Source: Acidobacteriota bacterium | Lineage (GTDB): Bacteria > Acidobacteriota > Vicinamibacteria > Vicinamibacterales > UBA2999 | NCBI GenBank assembly: GCA_030697165.1 | Contig: JAUYQQ010000002.1 | Location: 186,001 to 250,000 of the forward strand | Length of the DNA: 64,000 bases | Reading direction: 5' to 3' | The notes under the pieces: model-generated | Database searches by the model: none | What the model was told of the DNA's origin: nothing | What the model saw: the letters and a program-made list of their open reading frames with translations, nothing else | Part shown: positions 17,562-26,155 of the stretch, piece after piece | Layout: the number at the start of each line of letters is the position of its first letter | Position numbering within the stretch: position 1 is the stretch's first letter | Made by a program: the position numbers and the translations under genes

Positions 17562-18176
17562 CTATGAGGCGCCGCGGCGGTTACGGTAGAGGGCCGGCTC
17601 GGCCACGGCGACCATCCGATCCACGGCGAGGCGGCCGCCGACGAACTGGTTGATGCGCGCCGCCTGTCCGCCGGGGTCGGCAAGGACCTCGGCGTAGTCC
17701 ACCATCAAGGTGGAAAAGCACGCTCGTTGCCGCAAGAAGCGCTCGACCTGCTCCAGGTGCTGCGCGTAGAGCGCCATCGTGCGGTCGTCGCCGGCCCCAC
17801 GATCCTCATCGCGGGCGTCGAGCATCTGGTTCTGCGATGAGACGACCTCGCCCAGGTCGCGTCGCATGAAAACGACCTGGTAATCGTACGACTCGGGCAG
17901 GTAGGTAAGGAGAAACGAGATGATCTTCACGGCCTGGCCGCGCGCAGCCGCGAGCCAGGCGGTGTCGCCCGCCTTGTCGAGTTGCTTGACGCGCTCGAAC
18001 TCGTAATAGCCGTTGGGGTTGCTCGCGTCGGCGCGCCGAAGGCCGTCGGTCAAGGTGGGGAGCCCCCCGGCCTCGAGCATCTTCATCGCCATTGATGTTC
18101 CCGACCGCGGCAGGCCGGACACCACCACAATCGGACGGCCGCGTCGAAGGCGGCGAAGGAAGGACATTGGAGCCAT
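17562..18176 (-). CDS. Sulfotransferase-family protein
   Basis: A 204-residue protein. The PAPS 5'-phosphosulfate loop is VVSGLPRSGTSM at residues 18-29, and the 3'-phosphate site is suggested by VVFMRRDLGEVVSSQ, with Arg and Ser at the expected spacing. It is short for a sulfotransferase (usually 250-300), but the C-terminal helix regions are present, so it may be a compact version. It probably transfers sulfate from PAPS to a carbohydrate, lipid or protein. PAPS would be supplied by the CysNC enzyme encoded at the right end of the window. The start could be ATG 18176 or the Met three codons later. The promoter region is shared with the divergent phosphatase operon. Confidence 0.8.
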   Translation of the reverse strand: MAPMSFLRRLRRGRPIVVVSGLPRSGTSMAMKMLEAGGLPTLTDGLRRADASNPNGYYEFERVKQLDKAGDTAWLAAARGQAVKIISFLLTYLPESYDYQVVFMRRDLGEVVSSQNQMLDARDEDRGAGDDRTMALYAQHLEQVERFLRQRACFSTLMVDYAEVLADPGGQAARINQFVGGRLAVDRMVAVAEPALYRNRRGAS

Positions 18177-18205
18177 CGTCGGTTGCCAAACGGGTTCGGC
18201 CCGCC

Positions 18206-18211
18206 TAGAGT
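18206..18211 (+). promoter_or_regulatory. -10-like box TAGAGT
   Basis: TAGAGT is followed by six bases and the TTG start at 18218. This geometry matches the TATACT and TACAAT boxes in front of the 29746 and VWA genes, and it supports the unusual TTG start. Confidence 0.4.
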
Positions 18212-18217
18212 GGTCGC

Positions 18218-20308
18218 TTGAAGTTCCTGACCACCCTCACGCTGGCGTTGCTCATGCTGCTTGGCAACGCCACGCCGACCCCAGCATACATCGGCCCCGG
18301 CGCCGGCTTCGCGCTGATGTCGTCAGCCTTCGTGCTCGTCACCACTATCCTCGTCGTGTTGGTGACGCTGCTGGCCTGGCCGTTTCGCGCCTTGTGGCGG
18401 GCCCTCACCAGTGCGGCGCCGCCCAAGGCATCCATCACCCGGCTGATCGTGGTGGGTCTCGACGGTCAGGATCCGAAGCTGACCGATCAGTTCATGCGCG
18501 AAGGCATCTTGCCCAACTTCAGCGCGCTCGCCGCCACCGGCAGCTATCGGCGCCTCAAGACGACCTTTCCCTCGGTGTCGCCGGTGGCATGGTCGTCGTT
18601 CAGCACCGGTTCGCACCCGGCGCGGCACAACATCTTCGATTTTCTCGATCGCGACCGCCGCACCTACCTGCCGATGCTGTCGTCGGCCCGCATCGGCAAG
18701 GTCGATCGGTTCCTGAAGATCGGCCGCTACCGGATTCCCCTGCGCAAGCCCGAACTGCGGCTGCTGCGCAAGTCGAAGCCGTTCTGGACGATCCTCGGCG
18801 AGTCCCGCATCTGGAGCACGGTGTTGCGCGTGCCGATCACGTTCCCCCCCGACCGCTTCTACGGCGCCGAACTGAGCGCGATGTGCGTGCCCGATCTGCT
18901 GGGCACCCAGGGCACGTTCCTGCTCTACACCACCCGGCCCCAGGGCCAGGCCTTCAAGGAGGGCGGGCTGCGCTTTGCGGTTGCGATCGAAGGCGAGTGC
19001 GTCACGACCACCTTGCACGGACCGGACAACACCTTCCTGGACGGCACGCCCCCGCTCACCTTGCCCCTGCGGGCGCGGCTGGATCGCGGGTCACGCCAGG
19101 TGCACGTGGAAGTGGGCGGCCACTCGGTCACGCTCCAGGCCGGCACGCTGAGCGACTGGATCCCGCTCGCCTTTTCCGCGATGCCCGGCATCACCGTAAA
19201 AGGCTTGACGCGCCTGCTCGTCACGGAGCTGGGCGAGCATTTCTCGCTCTACGTCTCGCCCATCAACCTCGACCCGGGCGCGCCGGCGATGCCGATCTCG
19301 CATCCCTCCTACTACGCCACCTACCTCGCCAAGCGCGTGGGGTCCTTTGCTACGCTCGGCCTGGCCGAAGACACGTGGGCGCTCAACGAAGGCGTCACCG
19401 ACGATGGGACGTTCCTGCAGCAGGCCTACGATATCGACCGCGAGCGGGAGTCGATGTTCTTTGCGTCGCTCGATCGCCTGCGCCGGGGCTGCCTGGTGTG
19501 TGTCTTTGACGCCACCGATCGCATCCAGCACATGTTCTGGCGCGACATCGATCCCGGACACCCCGCCGGTCGCGGCCGCGAGCAGGCGCCGCACCGCGAC
19601 GCGATCCGCGAGCTCTACCGCCACAACGACGCGCTGGTGGGTCGCGTCCGCGCGCGGATGCGGGATGGCGATGTCCTCATGGTGATCTCGGACCATGGCT
19701 TCAGCTCGTTCCGGCGCGGCGTCAACCTCAACCAGTGGCTGCTTCGCGAAGGCTACCTGACGCTCAAGCCCGGCACCGACGGCAGCAGCGAGTGGCTGCG
19801 GGATGTGGACTGGAGCGCCACGCGCGCCTACGCGCTGGGCCTCACGGGGATGTTTCTCAACCTGACCGGCCGCGAGGCGGGCGGCATTGTCTCTCCGGGA
19901 GCCGAGGCTGCCGCGCTCAAGGCCGAGATCATGGGCAAGCTTCGCAACCTCGCCGACCCCGAGAAGGCGGGGGTCGGCGTCAACGAGGCGTTCGACACCA
20001 CCGCGCTGTACTCGGGCCCGTACCTCGAGAACGCGCCCGACCTGATCATCGGCTACAACGCCGGCTACCGCACGTCGTGGGACTGCGCCACGGGCATCGT
20101 GTCGGGCGCGGTGTTCGAGGACAATCTGAAGCCGTGGAGTGGCGACCATTGCATCGATCCGCGCCTGGTACCCGGGGTGTTCTTCTGCAACCGCAAGGTC
20201 ACGACCGAGGAACCGTCGCTGATCGACATCGCGCCGACGGCGCTCCGCCTGTTCGGCATCGAACCGCCGCCTTATATGGACGGCCGGTCACTGGAAGGAC
20301 TCGCATGA
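18218..20308 (+). CDS. Alkaline-phosphatase-superfamily phosphodiesterase, membrane-anchored
   Basis: A 696-residue protein starting at TTG 18218; MKFLTTLTLALLMLLG is a good signal sequence and a second hydrophobic helix follows at about residues 33-55, so it is probably anchored in the membrane. The catalytic domain is of the type I phosphodiesterase/nucleotide pyrophosphatase kind: LIVVGLDGQD (metal Asp), SPVAWSSFSTG (nucleophile region), FDATDRIQHMFW (Asp and His), VISDHGFSSF (Asp-His) and WSGDHC (His). Substrates in this family are phosphodiesters or phosphonates; none can be named here. It is first in a four-gene operon, and its TGA overlaps the next ATG (ATGA). Confidence 0.88.
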   Translation: MKFLTTLTLALLMLLGNATPTPAYIGPGAGFALMSSAFVLVTTILVVLVTLLAWPFRALWRALTSAAPPKASITRLIVVGLDGQDPKLTDQFMREGILPNFSALAATGSYRRLKTTFPSVSPVAWSSFSTGSHPARHNIFDFLDRDRRTYLPMLSSARIGKVDRFLKIGRYRIPLRKPELRLLRKSKPFWTILGESRIWSTVLRVPITFPPDRFYGAELSAMCVPDLLGTQGTFLLYTTRPQGQAFKEGGLRFAVAIEGECVTTTLHGPDNTFLDGTPPLTLPLRARLDRGSRQVHVEVGGHSVTLQAGTLSDWIPLAFSAMPGITVKGLTRLLVTELGEHFSLYVSPINLDPGAPAMPISHPSYYATYLAKRVGSFATLGLAEDTWALNEGVTDDGTFLQQAYDIDRERESMFFASLDRLRRGCLVCVFDATDRIQHMFWRDIDPGHPAGRGREQAPHRDAIRELYRHNDALVGRVRARMRDGDVLMVISDHGFSSFRRGVNLNQWLLREGYLTLKPGTDGSSEWLRDVDWSATRAYALGLTGMFLNLTGREAGGIVSPGAEAAALKAEIMGKLRNLADPEKAGVGVNEAFDTTALYSGPYLENAPDLIIGYNAGYRTSWDCATGIVSGAVFEDNLKPWSGDHCIDPRLVPGVFFCNRKVTTEEPSLIDIAPTALRLFGIEPPPYMDGRSLEGLA

Positions 20309-22266
20309 CGCGCGCCGGCCATGGCGCGTTGGTGGCGATAGCGGTCGTCGCGGCAATCGCCGTGGGCGCGTGCGGCTCGCGCGCGGCGGTGGGCCGCAAG
20401 GTGATCGTGCTGGGCTTCGACGGTCTCGATTACGACCTGACCCGCCAGATGATCGCCGCCGGCCGCTTGCCCGGGTTCGCGCACCTCGCCGCGACCGGCG
20501 GCTTCTCGTCGCTCGGTACTACCATTCCCCCGCAAAGCCCGGTGGCGTGGGCCACCTTCATCACCGGTCTCGATCCCGGCGGGCACGGCATTTTCGACTT
20601 CGTGCATCGCGATCCCAAGACAATGCTGCCGTACCTGTCGACGACGCGGACGGAGCCGGGCGGCCGGGCGCTCGGCGTCGGCCGATGGCAGCTGCCGCTG
20701 TCGAGCGGTCGCGTAGAATCACTGCGCCGCGGTCAGCCGTTCTGGGAGGTCCTCGAGTCGCGTGGCGTGCCCACTACGATCATCCGCATGCCGGCCAATT
20801 TCCCCCCGTCTGGCACGGCGACGCGCGAGCTGAGCGGCATGGGCACGCCGGATCTGACCGGCACCTACGGCACGTTCGCGTTCTACACCTCCGAGCCGTA
20901 TGCCTATGTTGGCCAGTCACTGTCCGGCGGCGTCGTGCATGCGGTCAAGGTCCGGAACGGCCAGGTACGGGCGTCGCTCGAAGGGCCCGAGAATCCGTTC
21001 CTGAAGAAACCGGAGAAGGTGCGCGCCGAGTTCACGGCGCACCTCGACCAGGCCAACCGTCACGTCAAGATCACCGTTGGCGCCGACGAGCTCCTGCTGG
21101 CCGTGGGCGAATGGAGCGACTGGGTGCCGATCAGCTTTTCGCTCGCGCCGACGCAGTCGATTGGCGGCGAGGTCCGCTTCTACCTGAAGGGTCTCGATCC
21201 GTTCTTCGAGCTGTATGCCAGCCCGGTCAATATCGATCCCATGAATCCGGCCATGCCGGTGTCGCATCCAGGCGATTACGCCGCGGAGTTGGCGGAGGCC
21301 ACCGGGCGTTTCTACACGCAGGGCATGCCCGAAGACACCAAGGGCCTGAAGACCGGCGTGCTCACCGAGGCCGAGTTCCTCGCCCAGGCGCGCCTGGCCG
21401 CCGACGAGAACCGGCGGCAGTATCGCTACGTGCTCGACCGGTTTGACGACGGCCTGCTGTTTTACTATTTCGGCAACGTCGACCAGGTGTCGCACATGAT
21501 GTGGCGCGCACGGGATCCGAATCACCCTGCGTACAATGCCGTGACCGACAGTCCCAACGCGAGCGTGGTCGACGAGCTCTACCGGGGCCTCGATGCCATC
21601 GTCAGCGACACGCTCGCGACGCTCGGACCCGACGATCTGCTGGTGGTGATGTCGGACCATGGCTTCACGTCCTGGCGCCGCGCGTTCCACATGAACAGCT
21701 GGCTGCGCGACCACGGCTACCTGGCGTTGGTCGATCCCAACCGGCGCGACGACCCGGGGTTCTTCGGCAACGTCGACTGGTCCCGCACGCGCGCCTATGC
21801 GGTCGGCCTGAACGGCTTGTATTTGAACCTCAAGGGCCGCGAGCGGGACGGCATCGTCGAACCGGCCGAACGCGAGGCCCTGGTGAGCGAGATTGCGGCG
21901 AAGCTACTCGGCACGATGGACCCGGCGACCGGGAGCGCGGCCATCTCCAAGATGTACCGGCGCGAAGACGTGTTTCATCTGGGGGGCAACGAGGACATCG
22001 CGCCCGACCTGGTGGTGGGATACGCGAAGGGCACGCGTGGGTCCGACGAGTCGGCGCTGGGCGGCCTGCCGCTGGACGTCTTAACGGACAACACGAGCGC
22101 GTGGAGCGGTGATCACTGCATGGATCACGAAACGGTCCCCGGGATCCTGCTGAGTAGCCGGGCGCTCCAGCGTCCGGCGGCGACGATTCATAACCTGGCG
22201 GCGGCGATTCTCGCGGAGTTCGGGATCGACGGGTTTCCCGGGGAGCGCCGCGCCAAGGAGTACTGA
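20305..22266 (+). CDS. Alkaline-phosphatase-superfamily phosphodiesterase, lipoprotein
   Basis: A 653-residue paralogue of the preceding product. ATG 20305 overlaps the upstream stop as ATGA, implying translational coupling. An N-terminal helix ends in the lipobox AVGAC, so it is likely a lipoprotein. The same catalytic landmarks appear: VIVLGFDGLD, SPVAWATFITG, YFGNVDQVSHMMW, VMSDHGFTSW and WSGDHCMDHETVPG. Two similar enzymes, one membrane-anchored and one lipoprotein, in one operon suggest action on the same or related extracytoplasmic phosphodiesters. The natural substrate is unknown. The open frame extends far upstream in the shadow of the first gene and is not used. Confidence 0.88.
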   Translation: MTRAGHGALVAIAVVAAIAVGACGSRAAVGRKVIVLGFDGLDYDLTRQMIAAGRLPGFAHLAATGGFSSLGTTIPPQSPVAWATFITGLDPGGHGIFDFVHRDPKTMLPYLSTTRTEPGGRALGVGRWQLPLSSGRVESLRRGQPFWEVLESRGVPTTIIRMPANFPPSGTATRELSGMGTPDLTGTYGTFAFYTSEPYAYVGQSLSGGVVHAVKVRNGQVRASLEGPENPFLKKPEKVRAEFTAHLDQANRHVKITVGADELLLAVGEWSDWVPISFSLAPTQSIGGEVRFYLKGLDPFFELYASPVNIDPMNPAMPVSHPGDYAAELAEATGRFYTQGMPEDTKGLKTGVLTEAEFLAQARLAADENRRQYRYVLDRFDDGLLFYYFGNVDQVSHMMWRARDPNHPAYNAVTDSPNASVVDELYRGLDAIVSDTLATLGPDDLLVVMSDHGFTSWRRAFHMNSWLRDHGYLALVDPNRRDDPGFFGNVDWSRTRAYAVGLNGLYLNLKGRERDGIVEPAEREALVSEIAAKLLGTMDPATGSAAISKMYRREDVFHLGGNEDIAPDLVVGYAKGTRGSDESALGGLPLDVLTDNTSAWSGDHCMDHETVPGILLSSRALQRPAATIHNLAAAILAEFGIDGFPGERRAKEY

Positions 22267-22267
22267 C

Positions 22268-22459
22268 ATGTTTGGATCGAACATCAAGTTGGACAAGGCC
22301 CTGCTGGCGAAGGTCAAGCGCTACGCCGACCTCGCCGGCTACTCGTCGGTGGACGAGTTCGTCACGCACGTGATCGAGAAGGAACTGGCCAAGTTCGAGG
22401 GCTCCGACTCCGAGGAAGAGATCAAGAAGAAGCTGAAGGGGCTTGGCTACATTTCCTGA
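22268..22459 (+). CDS. Small RHH-like protein
   Basis: A 63-residue protein beginning 1 nt after the stop of the phosphodiesterase gene. Its pattern (IKLDKALLAKVKRYADLAG, then SSVDEFVTHVIEKELAKF) is a short basic strand, two helices with a GYSS turn and a charged tail. This resembles a ribbon-helix-helix domain of the CopG/Arc type. It may regulate the operon or a partner (inference); a structural role is equally possible. The downstream gene starts within its 3' end. Confidence 0.65.
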   Translation: MFGSNIKLDKALLAKVKRYADLAGYSSVDEFVTHVIEKELAKFEGSDSEEEIKKKLKGLGYIS

Positions 22460-23294
22460 CCGCGCGCTGGCGTGGGTCAACGCGGCGCTGGTGACGGCGT
22501 TCGACGTGCTGCTCGGGCCGCTGATGGGCCTGCCGCCGCTCGTCAGCCTGCTGCTGGTGTCACTGGTGACGGCGGCGGCGATGCTGGTGGTCGTCGCGCG
22601 CACGTCGAATCAGCGCGCGATGACCGAGACCAAGCGCGGCATTCATGCGGCGCTGTTCGAGATCCGGCTCTACGGCGACCAGCCCGGCCTGATGTTGCGC
22701 GCGTTCGGCGAGGTGCTGGTCCGCAATGGGCGTTATCTCCTGTTGTCGCTGGTGCCCCTCGCCTGGATGAGCGTCCCGCTGGTGCTCGTCATCGCGCAGT
22801 TGCAGGCTTTCTATGGATACGGCGGGCTGCAGCCCGGCGCGCCGGCATTGATCACGGTGCAACTGATCCCAGGGTCAGGGTCGGCGGCGGCGTCCGCGCT
22901 GGTGCTGGAGGCGCCGGCCGCGGTTGGCCTCGAGACCGGCGCGGTGCGGCTGGCGGGATCGAACGAAGTTGTCTGGCGTCTCCGGCCCACCACCGAGGGT
23001 GCCTACACGCTGACCCTTCGCGATGGAGAAGCCGCGGTGACCAAGTCGGTGCTGGTGTCGCCGGCGCTTGGGCGCCGGTCACCCATGACGGTCGCGGGCG
23101 GCCTGGCCAATCAAGCGCTCTATCCGTCTGAAGCGCCGCTGCCTGCCGGCAGCCGCATCGCGTCTATTGCGGTAGCGTATCCAGAGCCTGGGATTGACGT
23201 CTTTGGCTGGAGGATGCACTGGATGATCGTCTACGGCGTGTTGTCGCTGGCCTGCGCCTTCATCCTCGCCCGCCGCTTCGGCGTCACGATCTAG
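22443..23294 (+). CDS. Membrane protein of unknown family
   Basis: A 283-residue protein starting at TTG 22443, overlapping the RHH-like gene by 17 nt. Predicted helices: about residues 8-30 and 32-52 at the N-terminus, one at about 100-122, and one at the C-terminus (YGVLSLACAFILARRFGV). Between the last two lies a region of about 110 residues rich in beta strands, presumably extracytoplasmic. An EMC3/TMCO1 (DUF106)-like reading was considered because of the N-terminal helices and the basic loop TSNQRAMTETKRGIHAAL; I am not certain of it. Last gene of the phosphodiesterase operon, so it is probably connected with the same process at the membrane. Confidence 0.7.
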   Translation: MATFPDRALAWVNAALVTAFDVLLGPLMGLPPLVSLLLVSLVTAAAMLVVVARTSNQRAMTETKRGIHAALFEIRLYGDQPGLMLRAFGEVLVRNGRYLLLSLVPLAWMSVPLVLVIAQLQAFYGYGGLQPGAPALITVQLIPGSGSAAASALVLEAPAAVGLETGAVRLAGSNEVVWRLRPTTEGAYTLTLRDGEAAVTKSVLVSPALGRRSPMTVAGGLANQALYPSEAPLPAGSRIASIAVAYPEPGIDVFGWRMHWMIVYGVLSLACAFILARRFGVTI

Positions 23295-23330
23295 GACCAG
23301 CGGTTGCCAGTGGGTCCTGCCGGTTGGGGT

Positions 23331-23336
23331 TAGACT
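23331..23336 (+). promoter_or_regulatory. -10-like box TAGACT
   Basis: TAGACT ends 10 nt upstream of ATG 23347. A TTGCCA at 23304-23309 is a possible -35, but the 21-bp spacing is long. Confidence 0.35.
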
Positions 23337-23346
23337 GTGGTCCATC

Positions 23347-25113
23347 ATGCGCTGGCAACTGGTTCCGATTCACCGCGTTGGTCTGGCAGTCGCGTTGTGT
23401 TCGGTGGTGGCCTGGCACGGCCAACTGGCCCCTCACGCGCAGGCTCCGGCGCCGGCCGACATGGTTCTCATCAACGGCAGCGTCCTCACCGTAGATGCCC
23501 GCGACTCCGTGGCCCAGGCCGTGGCGATCGCCGGCGGCAAGATCGTCGCCGTCGGCACGACCGATCGCATCAAGGCCCTGGTTGGCGCCGCCACCGAAGT
23601 CATTGACCTGCGCGGCCGGGCGGTGACACCGGGCCTGATCGACAGCCACGTCCATTTCACCGAGGCCGATGCCCTGTTCACCGTGGACCTGAGCGACACG
23701 GCGGTCAAGACGATCGGCGAGGTCCAAAAGCGCGTGGCGGCGCAGGTAGCGAAGCTCAAGCCAGGCGAGTGGGTCAGGGGCCGCGGATGGGACGAGGGGA
23801 AATACGCCGAACAGCGCTACATCACCGCCGCCGACCTTGATGCCGTCGCCCCGAACAACCCGGTGTGGCTGATGCACACGACGGGGCACTACGGCGTGGC
23901 CAATAGCTACGCCATGAAGATGGCCGAGGTCCGGAAGGAATCGACGGATCCGCCGGCCGGCACCATCGATCGCACCGCCGACGGCATGCCGACCGGCGTG
24001 ATGAAGGAAGCGGCGATGGGCCTGGTGAGCCGGCTGGTGCCACCGCTGACGCGCGATCAGCAGAAGCAGGGGCTGATCAGGATCATCGAGGACTTCAACA
24101 AGGAAGGCATGACCGGCGCGAAGGATCCGGGCATCGGCGAAGGCAAGTGGGAGTTGTACCAGGAGCTGTTGCGGGAGGGCCGGCTCACCGTCCGCGTCTT
24201 CGCCTTGTGGTCCGGCGCACGCCGCCTCGAGGAACGCGCGGCGGTCATGGCGCGCGTCCGCGCCAACCCGCGGCAGGCCGGCCTGGCCGGCGACGCCATG
24301 CTGATCTCAGGCGGCGTCAAGATGTTCATGGATGGCAGCGGCGGTGCCCGGACGGCGTGGATGTACGACGACTGGAACAAGAACCTCGTCGACACTGACA
24401 CGGGCAATCCGGGCTATCCGTCAACGCCGCCGGATCAGTATCGACAAATCGCCACTGAGCTGCACGATGCGGGCGTGCATGTCAGCACCCACGCGATTGG
24501 CGATCGCGCGATCGACTGGGTGATCGACACCTACGACCGCGCGCTGCAAGCCAAACCCACGCGCGGCCTGCGCCATGGCCTCATTCACGGCAACATCCCC
24601 ACCGATCGCGCGATCGACACCATGGCCCGCCTGCAGCGGGACTACGACGCCGGCTACCCCGAAGCCTCGTCCACGTTCATGTGGTGGATTGGCGACACTT
24701 ACGCCGGCAATTTCGGACGGCTGCGCAATCAGCGGCTCAACCCGTTCCAGACCTACTTGCGGAAGGGCGTGCAGTGGGGCGGCGGTTCCGACTACTCGGT
24801 CACGCCGTTCGCCGCCCGGTATGGCCTGTGGGCAGCAGTCGCCCGCGAAACGTTGAACGCCACCTACGGGGCGACGCCCTTTGGTACGTCGGAGTCGGTC
24901 GACATCAAGACGGCGCTGCGTTCGTACACCATCTGGGCGGCGCGGACGATGTTCCTGGAAGACCGCATCGGGTCGATCGAGGTGGGCAAGGACGCCGACC
25001 TCGCGGTGTGGGATCGTAACCCGTACGAGGTTGCCACCGCGGCGCTCAAGGACATGCGGTGCGAGCTGACGCTGGTGCGGGGCAAGGTCGTCTATCGCGG
25101 GGCATCACGCTGA
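23347..25113 (+). CDS. YtcJ-like amidohydrolase, exported
   Basis: A 588-residue amidohydrolase_3 enzyme. The N-terminal signal segment runs to about residue 36. The small beta domain is VLINGSVLTVDARDS; the metal HxH is IDSHVHFTEAD; further ligands are in STHAIGDRAIDW and LIHGNI; the last strand is IEVGKDADLAVWDRNPYE. The YtcJ family hydrolyses cyclic or N-acyl amides and many members are uncharacterised. It resembles the amidohydrolases at 26156 and 31836 in domain order. The 3' end overlaps or abuts the next gene, so the two are likely co-transcribed. Confidence 0.9.
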   Translation: MRWQLVPIHRVGLAVALCSVVAWHGQLAPHAQAPAPADMVLINGSVLTVDARDSVAQAVAIAGGKIVAVGTTDRIKALVGAATEVIDLRGRAVTPGLIDSHVHFTEADALFTVDLSDTAVKTIGEVQKRVAAQVAKLKPGEWVRGRGWDEGKYAEQRYITAADLDAVAPNNPVWLMHTTGHYGVANSYAMKMAEVRKESTDPPAGTIDRTADGMPTGVMKEAAMGLVSRLVPPLTRDQQKQGLIRIIEDFNKEGMTGAKDPGIGEGKWELYQELLREGRLTVRVFALWSGARRLEERAAVMARVRANPRQAGLAGDAMLISGGVKMFMDGSGGARTAWMYDDWNKNLVDTDTGNPGYPSTPPDQYRQIATELHDAGVHVSTHAIGDRAIDWVIDTYDRALQAKPTRGLRHGLIHGNIPTDRAIDTMARLQRDYDAGYPEASSTFMWWIGDTYAGNFGRLRNQRLNPFQTYLRKGVQWGGGSDYSVTPFAARYGLWAAVARETLNATYGATPFGTSESVDIKTALRSYTIWAARTMFLEDRIGSIEVGKDADLAVWDRNPYEVATAALKDMRCELTLVRGKVVYRGASR

Positions 25114-26135
25114 GCACCACGATCACGACCCGGCTGACAGAGTCGCTGGGCTGCCGCCACCCGATCATCTCGGCCGGCATGGGCGGCCCGGCGCGGTCGG
25201 AACTGGCGGCCGCGGTATCCGAGGCGGGCGGCTTTGGGCTGCTCGGCATGGTCGGCGAATCGCCCGAGCTCATCGTCCGGGAAATCGCCGACGTGAGACG
25301 CCGCACCGCTCGGCCCTTCGGCGTCAATCTCGTCCCGTTCGCCACGGCTCCCGCATTGCTGGCCAACCAGCTGGCCGCCTGTTTCGACGCCCACGTTCCT
25401 GCCATGTGCTTCTTCTGGGATGTGCATCCCGCCATCGTCGACCAGGCGAAGAACGCGGGATGCCTGGTGCTTTATCAAGTGGGATCGCTCGAGGATGCGG
25501 TCCTGGCGCAGGCCGCCGGCGCCGACGTGGTGATCGTGCAGGGCGTCGAGGCGGGCGGCCACGTGCGCGGCCACCTGCCGCTGTCGGTCCTCCTGGCGCG
25601 GGTGGTCGAGAAGCTCACGATCCCGATCGTGGCTTCCGGCGGCATTGCCGATGGGCGCGGCCTGGCCGCCGCCCTGGAGTCGGGCGCCCACGGCGTGCAG
25701 TGCGGCACGCTCTTCCTGGCGAGTACTGAGTCGTTCGCCCACGACTATCACAAGCAGCGGATCGTGGCGGCCGGGCCTGGCGACACGGTGCACACGGACC
25801 TGTTTGCCATCGGCTGGCCACCGCATGCGCCAGTGCGCGTGTTGAAGAACAGCGTGACCGCGGCCGCGGGAGAAACGCTGTGGGGCTATCATCCGGACCA
25901 GTTGCCGCGCGACGTGATCGGCGACGACGACGGACGGCCGGTCTACCGGTGCGGCACTGATTCGCCCTTGCGATCGACGACTGGAGATTTCGAGCAGATG
26001 TGCCTGTACGCCGGCAAGAGCTCCGCACACGTTGCTGGAATTCACCCGGCCGCGGCCATCGTCGACGCCATGATGCGCGATGCCACCGCCGCCCTTCGCG
26101 GCGCCGACGCGCGAGCGGCAAGGCCCGCCCGCTAG
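25059..26135 (+). CDS. Nitronate monooxygenase-like FMN oxidoreductase
   Basis: A 2-nitropropane dioxygenase/nitronate monooxygenase-type TIM barrel: CRHPIISAGMGG at the N-terminus, then QGVEAGGHVRG (phosphate and flavin site) and IPIVASGGIADGRGLAAALESGAHGVQCGT. The family oxidises nitronates or reduces enoyl substrates with FMN; some members are reductases of other kinds. GTG 25059 is the only conventional start, but it overlaps the upstream gene by 55 nt. Homologous proteins would begin at LSTTITTRL, i.e. at CTG 25110 overlapping the upstream TGA, so translational coupling from a CTG is possible. No signal peptide. It shares a likely transcript with the YtcJ-like amidohydrolase. Confidence 0.85.
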   Translation: MRADAGAGQGRLSRGITLSTTITTRLTESLGCRHPIISAGMGGPARSELAAAVSEAGGFGLLGMVGESPELIVREIADVRRRTARPFGVNLVPFATAPALLANQLAACFDAHVPAMCFFWDVHPAIVDQAKNAGCLVLYQVGSLEDAVLAQAAGADVVIVQGVEAGGHVRGHLPLSVLLARVVEKLTIPIVASGGIADGRGLAAALESGAHGVQCGTLFLASTESFAHDYHKQRIVAAGPGDTVHTDLFAIGWPPHAPVRVLKNSVTAAAGETLWGYHPDQLPRDVIGDDDGRPVYRCGTDSPLRSTTGDFEQMCLYAGKSSAHVAGIHPAAAIVDAMMRDATAALRGADARAARPAR

Positions 26136-26155
26136 CACCCGGCGGGCCGCGTCGT

